Source of the DNA: Candidatus Fraserbacteria bacterium
GTDB taxonomy: Bacteria > Bipolaricaulota > Bipolaricaulia > RBG-16-55-9 > JAJCYT01
Direction: 5' to 3'
Length of the DNA stretch: 40,357 bases
Assembly (NCBI GenBank): GCA_029262795.1
Contig: JAJCYT010000024.1
Location: forward strand, 1-40,357
Both the position numbers and the translations under genes were made by a program. Under the pieces are notes generated by a model. The model saw nothing but the letters and a program-made list of their open reading frames with translations. It had not been told where the DNA came from and ran no database searches. Numbering within the stretch: the first letter of the stretch is position 1; every line of letters starts with the position of its first letter. Positions 1 through 7,430 of this stretch are shown piece by piece.

Positions 1-106
1 CAACACCATCAGACCTCACAGCAGCTTGGGCTATCGCCCTCCTGCTCCCGAAACCATGTCCTGGAAAGGCCCATTTGACCCAAAACCAGAAGTTACTCTA
101 AACTAA
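1..106 (+). pseudogene. IS3-family transposase OrfB, C-terminal end (copy 1, cut by window edge)
   Basis: Only the last ~34 codons are visible, ending at TAA 104-106. The peptide contains [13 protein letters not shown], the usual C-terminal signature of IS3-family DDE transposases. The same peptide recurs almost unchanged at the end of the next copy (residues encoded at about 612-714), so this is a second, slightly diverged copy of the same element. The rest of the gene lies left of the window, so an intact copy 1 cannot be excluded. Confidence 0.85.
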
Positions 107-141
107 GTCATCCACCTGGACCTATCAGGTGGGGCAGGTCA
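1..141 (+). mobile_element. Right end of an IS3-family element (copy 1)
   Basis: After the transposase stop codon there are 35 bp that match the end of the following copy and finish in GGGGCAGGTCA at 131-141. IS3-family ends normally finish in CA. Immediately after 141 the sequence continues as the interior of another OrfB, so copy 1 appears to have inserted into copy 2. Confidence 0.75.
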
Positions 142-717
142 CAACCTAAGAAAAGACGACTATGGCTCAATGACGGGTCTTGTATCCGACTGCGCCCAGA
201 ATATGCTAACCATGTGTGGGCGTATGATTTTGTGCAAGATCGCACCAGGGATGGCAAGGCATTTAAGATGCTGACGATTGTGGATGAGTATTCACGGGAA
301 TGTCTGGCCATTGAAGTGGATCGTAAGCTCAATTCCCAGAATGTATTGGAAACCTTGTCAGAATTGTTTGTCCGTCGTGGTCCTCCAGCTCATATACGAT
401 CTGACAATGGCTCTGAATTTTGTGCCAAACTGGTGCGTGAATGGCTTAAACGTTTGCAGGTCAAAACCCTGTTCATTGAGCCTGGTAGTCCTTGGGAGAA
501 TGGTTACAACGAGAGTTTCAATGGCAAACTTAGAGATGAATTACTCAACGGAGAAATCTTCTACACCCTGAAGGAGGCGCAGATTCTGATTGAACAATGG
601 CGCATACATTACAACACCATCAGACCTCACAGCAGCTTGGGCTACCGCCCTCCTGCTCCCCAAACCAGAACCTGGAAAGCCTCATTTGACCCTAAACCGC
701 AACTTATTCTAAACTAA
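142..717 (+). pseudogene. IS3-family transposase OrfB lacking its N-terminus (copy 2)
   Basis: The reading frame is open from the junction at 142 to TAA 715-717; the first possible start inside it is GTG 214. All three catalytic acidic residues of the rve/DDE domain are visible: D in WAYDFVQD, D in RSDNGSEF, and E in [11 protein letters not shown]. The protein lacks the N-terminal helix-turn-helix segment, and no OrfA lies upstream, so it should not transpose by itself. The ending [13 protein letters not shown] places it with the common proteobacterial IS3 groups. An internally started fragment could still be translated. Confidence 0.85.
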
Positions 718-752
718 GTCGTCCACCTGAACCTATTGGATGGGGCAGGTCA
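142..752 (+). mobile_element. 5'-truncated IS3-family element (copy 2)
   Basis: This starts inside OrfB and runs to the right terminus GGGGCAGGTCA at 742-752. The terminus has the same last 11 bases as copy 1. The left end and OrfA are absent, and their place is taken by the tail of copy 1. The right end directly joins the cut IS6-like gene to its right. Confidence 0.75.
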
Positions 753-1301
753 TCTTCGTTTGAGAGTTTTGAAGAATCGCTCAACATAGTTGCGTACGCC
801 ATAGCGCATGACGACGCGCTTGATGCCCAATTGTTTCAATGGCTCGATATACCAACGCCCACCATCGACCACAGCCACCCGAGGCAAGGCGCCATAAATC
901 TCTTGCATCCTGCGGAAGAACACCCACGTTTTCAGAGCATCACGACTGGAATAAACATCCAGAAACAGCAAGCGTCTGTCTCTTGGGTCAATGGCAGCAT
1001 ACACCCACACCAAGCCAGAACTTGTCCTTAAGCCAGTTTCATCAACGACGATCCGTGGTGGCATCTCACCCTGCCACATCTCGTCTTTGAAATTTTCTCC
1101 ATGCTTGCGTATCCAACGCCAGATTGAGGTGTGATGCCGGTTCGTGTCTAGCAGAGCCAGAATCTCTTTGACACGTCTTGTACTTAAGCCTTTGAAATAC
1201 AAAATTATGCCCAACAGGATCATTGATGGCGGGGTACGCTTGCGTTTGATGAAGGTTAAGTGCTTTAGAAGTTCGTGATCTTCAAGTGCGATTATGTTCA
1301 T
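750..1301 (-). pseudogene. IS6/IS240-like DDE transposase, C-terminally truncated
   Basis: The 183-residue product has an N-terminal helix-turn-helix-like region (LSTRRVKEILALL) and a DDE domain: first D in VVDETGL, second D in VVDGGRWY, and E in VERFFKTLK. IS6-like transposases normally continue for some tens of residues past that glutamate; here the frame stops two codons after KTLKR. The stop TGA is made from the last three bases (TCA, 750-752) of the IS3 right end, so the truncation coincides exactly with the IS3 junction. No matching inverted repeat was found around it. It is probably inactive. Confidence 0.75.
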
Positions 1302-1402
1302 CTGATCAGTGTATCAGCAGACCTGCTTCCCTTAACGCAACACTACCAATAGAATGGCTGGATTAAGCTACTATTTATGGGGCGGAAGAATCTGAGCTTT
1401 CC

Positions 1403-2372
1403 GGCGTTGTTGAATATATACTTTCTCATACATCTGGCTTTAAGAGCAAGGATCAATTTGTTCCTGGAAAGGTGGTTGCACCTCGCTACGGGCTGAGGAT
1501 AAGTGGCGACATGGCGATTGTAACTCCCCCTGGGATGCTGGCGGTGCCACAGGTTTTAGCGTCCAGCACTATCCCTGCTACATCTGTCGGGTCAAACGAT
1601 GATCCCCCAGGCCCTAACGCTACCGTATGGTCCCCGACCGAAACGGGTAACACAGCAATTCGGGCGTTGTCAATTGGTGGTACTCCACCCGAGTCTACCA
1701 TAATGAGGCAGAGTGAACCTGCGAACCCTGTTGTGACCGTGTAGACGACGGTCGTGTAGGCCGAGAGATCAATAGCGGGAGCGAATTTGCCAGATTTTGG
1801 GTATACCACGATCTGCTTCGAGCAGCTCGCTGTTCCTATGTTCGTCGCTAAGAGGGTGCCCGAACCGATGGATACGTTGACGGTCGCATCTACTGCGATA
1901 ATTGGGCTATCACGAATCTCTCTACTACCGCCCACAGCTCCCAGTGCGGGGTCTGTGGATACATCCACGTTGTTTCCGTTGCAGTGGTTGGTTGCCACTG
2001 CCGTGTCTGTGTATAAGTCGATCGCGCATGCAGCCGTGCCTCCCGAAACGCAAACCGTGATCGCGGCCGTTCCTGGGTCATCCATCGCGGCCTGTTCTCC
2101 ACCGCCCCCAGTCAGCAAGAGAATCAAAAACAGGATGATGGCGCGAATTGAATCCTCATCACTACACCCAGATATTGCGGTAATGATTCCAGCAAGAATA
2201 ACACCAACTGAACTATATCGAATCGTCCTAAAGACCTTCTCCACCCCGACCTCCTGGCCTGCCCTAGCATTATTGGATGACGGGCCATTATGGCGAGAAT
2301 GCCCTTCCAAAATCAAGAGTGAACAGCTTTTCACACACGTGGTGTATGCAAATGGGGTTATTCAACAACGCC
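1403..2372. mobile_element. Transposase-less cassette with IS5/IS903-like inverted ends (cassette 1)
   Basis: The left end GGCGTTGTTGAATA at 1403-1416 is repeated inverted at 2359-2372. The similarity continues inward: CATACA occurs at the same offset (bases 25-30) from each end. This resembles the terminal repeat of IS903-group IS5 elements (GGCTTTGTTGAATAA). The 970 bp hold one gene, a lipoprotein, and no transposase. The 9-bp flanks (GAGCTTTCC left, GTAGAGATG right) do not match, so the insertion is old or rearranged. Compare cassette 2 at 37753-38637. Confidence 0.7.
1486..2244 (-). CDS. Lipoprotein with conserved leader, unknown exported domain (252 aa)
   Basis: The start is taken as GTG 2242-2244 because AGGAGG lies just upstream on the coding strand; an upstream ATG at 2334 would add 30 residues with no signal character and would run close to the cassette end. 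The N-terminus is basic, then hydrophobic, then ISGC, a plausible lipobox, with Cys near residue 26. A second hydrophobic stretch (AIILFLILLLTGGGG) follows. The remaining ~200 residues are Thr/Val/Gly-rich, with a few Cys and beta-like character, and were not recognised. The first ~45 residues resemble those of the lipoprotein at 37842-38513, while the rest does not. It is the only gene of cassette 1. Function unknown. Confidence 0.7.
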   Translation of the reverse strand: MEKVFRTIRYSSVGVILAGIITAISGCSDEDSIRAIILFLILLLTGGGGEQAAMDDPGTAAITVCVSGGTAACAIDLYTDTAVATNHCNGNNVDVSTDPALGAVGGSREIRDSPIIAVDATVNVSIGSGTLLATNIGTASCSKQIVVYPKSGKFAPAIDLSAYTTVVYTVTTGFAGSLCLIMVDSGGVPPIDNARIAVLPVSVGDHTVALGPGGSSFDPTDVAGIVLDAKTCGTASIPGGVTIAMSPLILSP

Positions 2373-2568
2373 GTAGAGATGACTTTGCGCTTCCCTCAGA
2401 AAACAGATCCACAATCATTTCTTTGTTTCTACAGTCTCGACCACTTCAAAATGATTCAATATTCCGTCCTAATTTAATCCTCCCCGTCAAAAGTATACTG
2501 AGGAATCCATGTAATCTATTGGACAACCCAGAAAACAACCACCACACCACATCACCAATGTCCCTTGT

Positions 2569-2628
2569 TGGATAAACCTTCTATATGGGAGTTTACAATC
2601 CAAAGATTCAATATGTTTCCATGAATCT
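2569..2628. promoter_or_regulatory. Two dyads upstream of parA: operator or parS candidate
   Basis: AGATTCA (2604-2610) and TGAATCT (2622-2628) form a perfect 7-bp dyad ending six bases before the parA ribosome-binding site. Just upstream, TTGGAT-AAAC (2569-2578) and GTTTACAATCCAA (2593-2605) form an imperfect dyad that overlaps it. Type Ib partition operons are commonly autoregulated through sites at this position, and those sites can double as the centromere. The function is inferred from position only. Confidence 0.4.
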
Positions 2629-2648
2629 ATAGTGGAGGCATGATACCA

Positions 2649-3413
2649 ATGCGTACCATCGCCGTACTTAATCAAAAGGGTGGTTCATCAAAAACAACCA
2701 CCGTTGTGAATCTTGCAGCAGCCTTGGCTAAGCGAAAGCGTCAGGTGCTTGTCGTTGATCTGGATGGACAATGTTCAGCAAGTAAATGGCTTGGAACAAC
2801 GCCAAGTCAAAAACACAAGGATGTTTTCTCAGTCTTTCTAAATGACGTTTCATTGAAAGATGCGATTCAAGAATCCAACATTGAAGGCGTTTGGGTTGCG
2901 CCTGGTCACAAGGATTTATTTGCAATCGAGAAGGTCATGGGTGGCGAGGACATCCCCCAGATCATATTGAGAGAGCGCATCAAACAGCTCAAGGGTGGCC
3001 CAGACTATTTGCTGTTGGACTGTCCTGCTCAGCGCGGGTTGATGAGTGTCAACGCCCTTGTGGCAGCTGATGAGGTCTTGATCCCTCTCGAAGTCAGCGC
3101 AATGGCCCTGGATGGGTTCGTACAGTTGATGGATACCATTGAGGCAATTAAGAAGAGTCTCAATGCCAATCTTAATATTTGTGGCGTCCTGGCAACTCGG
3201 GTGGACAATCGAACGAAGTTGTCCCAGGCGGTTGTGGATGAATTGAGGAAGCGGTTTGGCAAGATTGTCTTCAAAACATTCATACGCGAGTCCGTGCGCT
3301 TTAAAGAAGCACCAAGATTCCAGCAGTCCATTTTGGAGTTTGAACCAAACGGCAACGGTGCCAAAGATTATGAATCACTGGCTAAAGAAATCATAAAGCA
3401 GGAGGGCAAATAA
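2649..3413 (+). CDS. parA: ParA-family partition ATPase
   Basis: A 254-residue P-loop ATPase of the ParA/MinD group. It carries the deviant Walker A NQKGGSSKTTT with the signature lysine, then the A' motif VVDLDGQ and Walker B LLLDCPA. It lacks the long N-terminal DNA-binding extension of type Ia ParA. The start is ATG 2649, because GGAGG at 2634-2638 gives a 10-base spacing; ATG 2640 would leave one base. The gene overlaps the next one by one base (TAATG), indicating a two-gene partition operon with a ribbon-helix-helix partner. This arrangement is typical of low-copy plasmids and phage-plasmids. Confidence 0.92.
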   Translation: MRTIAVLNQKGGSSKTTTVVNLAAALAKRKRQVLVVDLDGQCSASKWLGTTPSQKHKDVFSVFLNDVSLKDAIQESNIEGVWVAPGHKDLFAIEKVMGGEDIPQIILRERIKQLKGGPDYLLLDCPAQRGLMSVNALVAADEVLIPLEVSAMALDGFVQLMDTIEAIKKSLNANLNICGVLATRVDNRTKLSQAVVDELRKRFGKIVFKTFIRESVRFKEAPRFQQSILEFEPNGNGAKDYESLAKEIIKQEGK

Positions 3414-3700
3414 TGAGCAAAGCAAAACCCACCGCAGATTGGATTCCTGACATGGAAGCTGAATCGATTGAACCAAAGATGGAAAAACCAACAACGACTA
3501 CCAAAACTCGTGAGCGATCTCGAAAAACATTTTATCTGCGAACTAAAACGATTGATGAGATTCAGGAATTGGCTGAGGAAAAGGGAATCGGGGCAAGCCA
3601 ACTCACTGACTTCCTGCTTGCCCATTGCTTGGATCAGCTTGCGAAGGGTGACCTTAAGCTGCCCTTAAAGAAGCGCACGGTGACTGAGTTAGAGTATTGA
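3413..3700 (+). CDS. Ribbon-helix-helix partner of ParA (ParB-analogue)
   Basis: 95 residues. The N-terminal ~35 residues are polar and probably disordered, rich in Thr/Lys/Glu. They are followed by KTFYLRTKTIDEIQELAEEKG, a beta strand plus helix pattern like MetJ/Arc/CopG proteins, and a second helix (SQLTDFLLAHCLDQL). It has AGGAGGG upstream and a 1-base overlap with parA. In type Ib partition operons this position holds the centromere-binding protein, and its flexible N-terminus usually stimulates ParA ATPase. The role is inferred from fold pattern and position. Confidence 0.75.
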   Translation: MSKAKPTADWIPDMEAESIEPKMEKPTTTTKTRERSRKTFYLRTKTIDEIQELAEEKGIGASQLTDFLLAHCLDQLAKGDLKLPLKKRTVTELEY

Positions 3701-3879
3701 TCCTAATGGATGACATAGATTATTGGGTGTATTAGGTTTATGTGGTCCGACACTGCTTCTTGCTGATGACAGGATTTCTTTGACGCATACGTGATACTGT
3801 GTGGACCTTTGAATGACATGTATTTCGTTGTGGAGGTTCCCTTCTATTGTATGCCTGGTTAACTTTGTTGTTTCAATCT

Positions 3880-4539
3880 TCACTGCGTGGCTTTTTCCGT
3901 TTCGCGAATCAGCTTGATTAGTCGCTTGAGCGCATTCTCTTTGGCGCCAAGACGAACGCGCAATCGCTCCACAGTTACGTAATCGTGCAAAGCCAGGCCG
4001 AGAAACTCTCCCAAAGTTTTGTCGACTTTGCTATTAAACCAAACGGCGTCATCGAACTCCATTGGCACACTGACAGATGATCTGGCTTCTGCGAGGTCCA
4101 CGAGCATGTCCTCACAGGAATCATAGTTGGACAGCAAGGTGCAGTTTCCCAACTCCATTTCATGCAAAAAGCTTTCCAGCAACCTCACTCCCGCCAGTTC
4201 ACCATGTGCCTCCTGCATTAAATCCGAGGATGTTAATTTGTAAGCCTCAACCTGCGCCGATGTACGAATACCAAACCTCATGTGGACTGGCATCATATAG
4301 TAAAGCTTGTCAAGATAATAACGAAGCGTCGACCGGTAAACCCTGTCCTCAAGGGATGGAACATAATCCCTTCCCTGCTTCAATTGACTGTATATGTCAC
4401 CATCAAGACCTCTTTCCTCCATAAATTGAAGCTTCATAACTATTCGCACTAGATTGTCCACGTCAGGCCTTGGCGCCATCTTGACCTCATCGCCCATTTG
4501 AACTGGGCTGTGATAATAATTGATCTTTTCTTTCTCCAT
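3880..4539 (-). CDS. Conserved-looking hypothetical protein (219 aa)
   Basis: Soluble, mostly alpha-helical and charged, with no signal peptide or membrane segment. A GGGAGAAGACTG-ATG start context supports the ATG at 4539. It has an acidic middle and a basic helical C-terminus (RLGAKENALKRLIKLIRETEKATQ region). No catalytic motif was recognised. It is transcribed opposite to the partition operon, and its upstream side faces the hairpin region at 4563-4704. Gene likely real; function unknown. Confidence 0.6.
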   Translation of the reverse strand: MEKEKINYYHSPVQMGDEVKMAPRPDVDNLVRIVMKLQFMEERGLDGDIYSQLKQGRDYVPSLEDRVYRSTLRYYLDKLYYMMPVHMRFGIRTSAQVEAYKLTSSDLMQEAHGELAGVRLLESFLHEMELGNCTLLSNYDSCEDMLVDLAEARSSVSVPMEFDDAVWFNSKVDKTLGEFLGLALHDYVTVERLRVRLGAKENALKRLIKLIRETEKATQ

Positions 4540-4562
4540 CAGTCTTCTCCCATCGTAGAGTA

Positions 4563-4704
4563 AGAGCCAGGGAAGGCCTATTTCGTGTTATTCGGTCTGA
4601 CCCAGCTTTCCTTTGTTACAAGGCCTTCCCTGACTCTATGGAGAGGGTTGCATGGGCGTCGACGTCGACTCTTAAAGCTGGAGCCGATCCACCCATGCTT
4701 TTTT
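4563..4704 (+). ncRNA. Candidate structured RNA: long hairpin, then stem with T-run
   Basis: Arms 4563-4579 and 4621-4637 pair over 17 bases with one mismatch around a 41-base loop. A second stem, GCATGGG (4650-4656) with CCCATGC (4692-4698), is followed directly by six T (4699-4704), as in an intrinsic terminator on the + strand. The self-complementary GTCGACGTCGAC lies in its loop. No + strand gene precedes it. It could be a small RNA, or simply a terminator next to an unrelated repeat. No convincing promoter was found. Confidence 0.3.
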
Positions 4705-4762
4705 AGTAGTGGCTCAACTGCCTTCTAGTCGCAGTCGAACCACCCACTGTGCCGTCGAGGGC

Positions 4763-4975
4763 TCAGTTCATTTGTTCATCTACAATCTGCACATCATCAC
4801 TGCCGCAGTTGGGGCAGAATCTGTGATCTGATTTGTCCAACGCATCCCGCCTTGCAGCGAGCTACCGTTTGGGAAATTCCTCGAAGCATGACCAGCAAAA
4901 CACCAGTGCAGTCTCGGTGAAGTCCATCTCAAGAACGCTGGGTAGGATCATGTTGTCGGAGGTAATGCGCCCCAT
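4763..4975 (-). pseudogene. Small zinc-ribbon protein interrupted by in-frame TAG
   Basis: The start ATG 4973-4975 overlaps the stop of the upstream gene (TGATG). The frame encodes a CWSC knuckle, then TAG at 4862-4864, then in the same frame 32 further codons containing a CPNC knuckle and the stop TGA 4763-4765. The two Cys pairs together make one four-Cys zinc ribbon, so the TAG splits a single domain. TAG ends several other genes here (for example 9399 and 18858), which argues against general recoding. A nonsense mutation or low-level readthrough is more likely. Confidence 0.55.
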
Positions 4976-5214
4976 CAGGCCACCACCTGTTGGGGCAACC
5001 TGAGGGTTGTGCGCTGATGGTTTTCTGCGCTTTCGCATTGTGGACAACTGCAGCCGTTGTAGTAGTTTGGGCAGCCGCCCCAGGCACGTGCGTGTTGTTG
5101 TTCGCAGTAACTTGTGTTATCCTGAGAGTAAGTATTAGTTGTATTTGCAGTAACCCTCGTGCTGTTGACAGGCAGCGCGGGGGTTCTTTCTTTTAATGTC
5201 ATTGTTTGTTGCAT
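4975..5214 (-). CDS. Small Cys-rich protein (79 aa), divergent to the XRE regulator
   Basis: AGAGGAGG six bases before ATG 5214 is the strongest ribosome-binding site in the region. The N-terminal half is Thr/Asn-rich and polar. The C-terminal half has CEQQHARAWGGC and CSCPQC clusters that may bind a metal. It is transcribed from the leftward promoter at 5258-5286 and overlaps the zinc-ribbon frame downstream by one base. It could be a small regulator opposed to the XRE protein, as in phage immunity switches. No family recognised. Confidence 0.55.
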   Translation of the reverse strand: MQQTMTLKERTPALPVNSTRVTANTTNTYSQDNTSYCEQQHARAWGGCPNYYNGCSCPQCESAENHQRTTLRLPQQVVA

Positions 5215-5227
5215 TTTATGCCTCCTC

Positions 5228-5286
5228 TTGACAAAATTTATTTATACATATATACTAAGTATAGCATATTGGATAAACACTGTCAA
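5228..5286. promoter_or_regulatory. Interlocked face-to-face sigma-70 promoters
   Basis: Rightward: TTGACA 5228-5233, 17-bp spacer, TATACT 5251-5256. Leftward: TTGACA (read on the minus strand, 5281-5286), 17-bp spacer, TATACT (5258-5263). The two -10 boxes are separated by one base and form the palindrome TATACTAAGTATA. Expected starts are near 5263 (rightward, toward the XRE gene) and 5250 (leftward, toward the 79-residue gene). Two polymerases could hardly occupy both sites at once, so the promoters should exclude each other. Confidence 0.85.
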
Positions 5287-5337
5287 GCTTTTCTTGGACA
5301 AATGGGCTTGATTAAGAAAGGTACTAAGTACTATGCT

Positions 5338-5598
5338 ATGAACTTAATGGTTAAAAAAGCTTTTACTGCAGATTCTAAGGCCAAGCTCGGAAGCCTCATT
5401 AAGCAGGCGAGAGAAGAAAAAGGCTTTTCTCAAAGCCAACTCGCTGAGCGCATGGGCGTTTCTTTGCAGGCCGTCCAACAGTGGGAACAGGGGAGAGCAG
5501 CACCAACCGTCAAGATGGTTAAGAATGCTCTCAAGAAAATACTGAATATTGATGTTGACGAGTTACAATTTAGTGGTGAACTCGTCAAAGAAAAGTGA
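5338..5598 (+). CDS. XRE-family (Cro/CI-type) transcription regulator
   Basis: 86 residues from ATG 5338; the frame is open further upstream, but the predicted transcript starts near 5263, which excludes the far-upstream starts. ATG 5302 and ATG 5347 remain possible. The helix-turn-helix spans LGSLIKQAREEKGFSQSQLA through RMGVSLQAVQQWEQGRAAP, the classical HTH_3 pattern. The first ribosome-binding-like AAAGG (5317-5321) is rather far from ATG 5338. In between lies a two-codon frame, ATG-CTA-TGA, that overlaps the start. Probably represses one or both interlocked promoters. Confidence 0.85.
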   Translation: MNLMVKKAFTADSKAKLGSLIKQAREEKGFSQSQLAERMGVSLQAVQQWEQGRAAPTVKMVKNALKKILNIDVDELQFSGELVKEK

Positions 5599-5616
5599 GG
5601 TGAATAGAGGGACACG

Positions 5617-5662
5617 ATGAAATTAACCCATAAAAGCTAATCCCCCGGCGTAAGCCGAGGGA
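5617..5662 (+). promoter_or_regulatory. Seven-codon frame followed by a stem-loop (leader candidate)
   Basis: ATG 5617 has GAGGGA four bases upstream and encodes MKLTHKS, stopping at TAA 5638-5640. The next base begins a hairpin, TCCCCCGGC-GTAA-GCCGAGGGA (5641-5662), with one mismatch. A short translated frame touching a stem-loop, upstream of the next gene, is the layout of a translational attenuator; chance is a real alternative. Confidence 0.25.
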
Positions 5663-5686
5663 TACATAAATTTGAAATCTTGATTG

Positions 5687-5722
5687 TCGAGTGTTGTAGC
5701 ACTCGATCTGAGGGATTTTTTG
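5687..5722 (+). terminator. Possible terminator after the XRE gene
   Basis: A perfect 7-bp stem TCGAGTG/CACTCGA (5687-5693, 5700-5706) with a six-base loop is followed about ten bases later by six T. The gap between stem and T-run is longer than in canonical intrinsic terminators, so termination is only suggested. Confidence 0.4.
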
Positions 5723-5812
5723 AATCGCCCAGATATTCTTATATTAGCACGTTTTTCCTATCTGGTCAATGGGTGTTTATTAATAATTTGATGGAACTCT
5801 GTCCCCATCACA

Positions 5813-6685
5813 GTGGCCACATGTCGCATTGAACTATTCTCAGAGCCAAAGCTGTTTTCCACGCCTGGAAAGAAGATACCCGCCTGGATCGAATATTGGT
5901 ATTTTCGCCTGACCCTTGTTGTTGATAGCAATGGTATGATCCAAGGAACCCGCACAATTGCTCATCATCTGGGCATGTCCCAGTCCACAGCAATGGAACT
6001 GGTCAAGTGGCTTACCAGGCTGAAGCTTTTGGTTGTCATCGAACCAAGTCAAGGCAGACGAGGCACCATGTACCAACTGCGCCGTTTCTTTGTGAACAAA
6101 CCAGCTCAGAAAAACTTTGTGAACGGTAACCCCTATAAGGTATATAAGAAGAACTTAAAGACAAACACCTACGGTGACGGCCCACGATTCAAACGTTACG
6201 CTACGATGCATTTGAGACAGGCCGTGACAAGGGTTAAGACCCTCAGTGAAGATCAACGACTCACTATCACGAAACTCGTTGGCAAACTTATCTGGAAAGC
6301 AAACATCCAACACCATCAGGTGAAAGCCTTGTTTGAATGGCTCACGAATATCCTGCCGCATTACGAAAAGCTCAAGCTCACTGGACGGCGGTTGGCAAAC
6401 TGGTTCATCGGCAAAGTGCAACGGTTTGCGTCTCCTTCGACGGATCGCTGGAGGCAGGAGTGGGAAGAAGAGGACCGAGCTTATAGACAACTTGAGCAAC
6501 GGCGAGAGCAGGAGCGCCAGGCTTATGAGGCAGCAGAAAAGGCTTCTTGGGACAGGTTGCCGCAAGGTGAGAAATACAGGCAGCGATTGCTTGCATGGGC
6601 GATGGCCAGGGAGTGTTTGTATGGGGAGCTGATGGCGGTTGGTTGGGGTGATTGCTTAAACGAGTTTGTGGCTGAGCGGCATTAA
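5813..6685 (+). CDS. Winged-helix protein of replication-initiator type
   Basis: 290 residues from GTG 5813 (frame opens at 5792; no ATG and no clear ribosome-binding site, so the start is uncertain). The N-terminal ~100 residues look like a winged helix: GTRTIAHHLGMSQSTAMELVKWLTRLKLL followed by GRRGTMYQL as the wing. The C-terminal third is highly charged and helical (EWEEEDRAYRQLEQRREQER region), probably coiled coil. Such winged-helix plus charged-tail proteins are common among plasmid and phage replication proteins. It sits between the immunity-like switch and the cargo genes. Replication initiator is my best guess; transcription regulator is the alternative. Confidence 0.55.
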   Translation: MATCRIELFSEPKLFSTPGKKIPAWIEYWYFRLTLVVDSNGMIQGTRTIAHHLGMSQSTAMELVKWLTRLKLLVVIEPSQGRRGTMYQLRRFFVNKPAQKNFVNGNPYKVYKKNLKTNTYGDGPRFKRYATMHLRQAVTRVKTLSEDQRLTITKLVGKLIWKANIQHHQVKALFEWLTNILPHYEKLKLTGRRLANWFIGKVQRFASPSTDRWRQEWEEEDRAYRQLEQRREQERQAYEAAEKASWDRLPQGEKYRQRLLAWAMARECLYGELMAVGWGDCLNEFVAERH

Positions 6686-6788
6686 GCACATAAATTGCTG
6701 TTAATGATCATAGGGAGATTCTTAACAGGACAAATATTGCTTCTGGTGAACAAATTTTTAACTTGTCAAATTATAATTGTGAATACTC

Positions 6789-7430
6789 ATGCAAAATAAG
6801 TGGATTGCTTTGTGGAGCAGAATGAAGACTTCCAAAAGAGTTCTCATCCCTGTGATGATCGTAGTGATTATCCTAGTTCTTTCAGTTCCATCTAGCTTGC
6901 TCAAATTTATTTACGGGAGCCGAGTAGAGTTTGATCCGAACAAATTTCTTAATGAATACTTTAAGTTCTTGACGAGTATAGTCTTAACTTTGTTTGGCTT
7001 CTATCTTGCAAATGTCTTTTGGAAAAACCGACAAGAGTCCAAGAGTATCAAGAGTATGGAGTTAATCCGCTCTAGAATTCTGATTCAAATCGATTCGTTT
7101 TTAAATGAAACAAATAAACTGTTTGAATCCGTTGGCAATAACGAAATATCTGTTGATGACGGTTGGAAAAAAATCAAGCTTTTGTTTGAGAAAAAGACGT
7201 CTCTAGTAGACTATTTTTTCTTGGAACTTTCTGATTTAGAGATTTCAAAAGAACAAGTAAAAGAGATTCGTAGTCAGATCCAATCGAACATACATCCGAA
7301 GTGGGAGCAACTCAAAATTGAAATTAAGAAGGGTGAGCTAGGGTTCGAGTTTAAGGATTCTATAGATAAACTTGAAGAAAAGATAAAGGAAGAGAAAGAA
7401 AGAACCGATGTCTTTTACGAAAATCAATGA
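6789..7430 (+). CDS. Membrane protein with cytoplasmic coiled coil, partner of P-loop ATPase (pair A)
   Basis: 213 residues. Two membrane segments: VLIPVMIVVIILVLSVPSSLL (about 18-38) and FLTSIVLTLFGFYLANVFW (about 60-78), with a ~20-residue loop between them. The rest (WKNRQESKSIKS onward, to ~205) is charged and helical, probably a coiled coil on the cytoplasmic side. It overlaps the following ATPase gene by 23 bp, so the two are almost surely co-translated. The DNA is visibly A+T-richer than the island's replication and phage genes, suggesting separate acquisition. Layout resembles the pair at 30626-33599. Likely a membrane sensor or effector for the ATPase; no family recognised. Confidence 0.7.
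   Translation: MQNKWIALWSRMKTSKRVLIPVMIVVIILVLSVPSSLLKFIYGSRVEFDPNKFLNEYFKFLTSIVLTLFGFYLANVFWKNRQESKSIKSMELIRSRILIQIDSFLNETNKLFESVGNNEISVDDGWKKIKLLFEKKTSLVDYFFLELSDLEISKEQVKEIRSQIQSNIHPKWEQLKIEIKKGELGFEFKDSIDKLEEKIKEEKERTDVFYENQ

Noticed and set aside
1787..2575. 262-codon open frame on the + strand across cassette 1
   Set aside because: Runs through the cassette's right end and opposite the lipoprotein gene; its composition is unlike a real protein.
4862..4864. General recoding of TAG in this organism
   Set aside because: TAG ends several normal genes in the window (at 9399, 9694, 9955 and 18858), so genome-wide reassignment is not supported.
5206..5337. Longer XRE protein starting at 5206
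   Set aside because: The consensus promoter places the transcript start near 5263, downstream of that start, and the added residues look like translated promoter DNA.
5641..5722. Repeated-looking palindromic stretch resembling CRISPR repeats
   Set aside because: There are only two different hairpins, with no direct repeats of constant length and no spacers.
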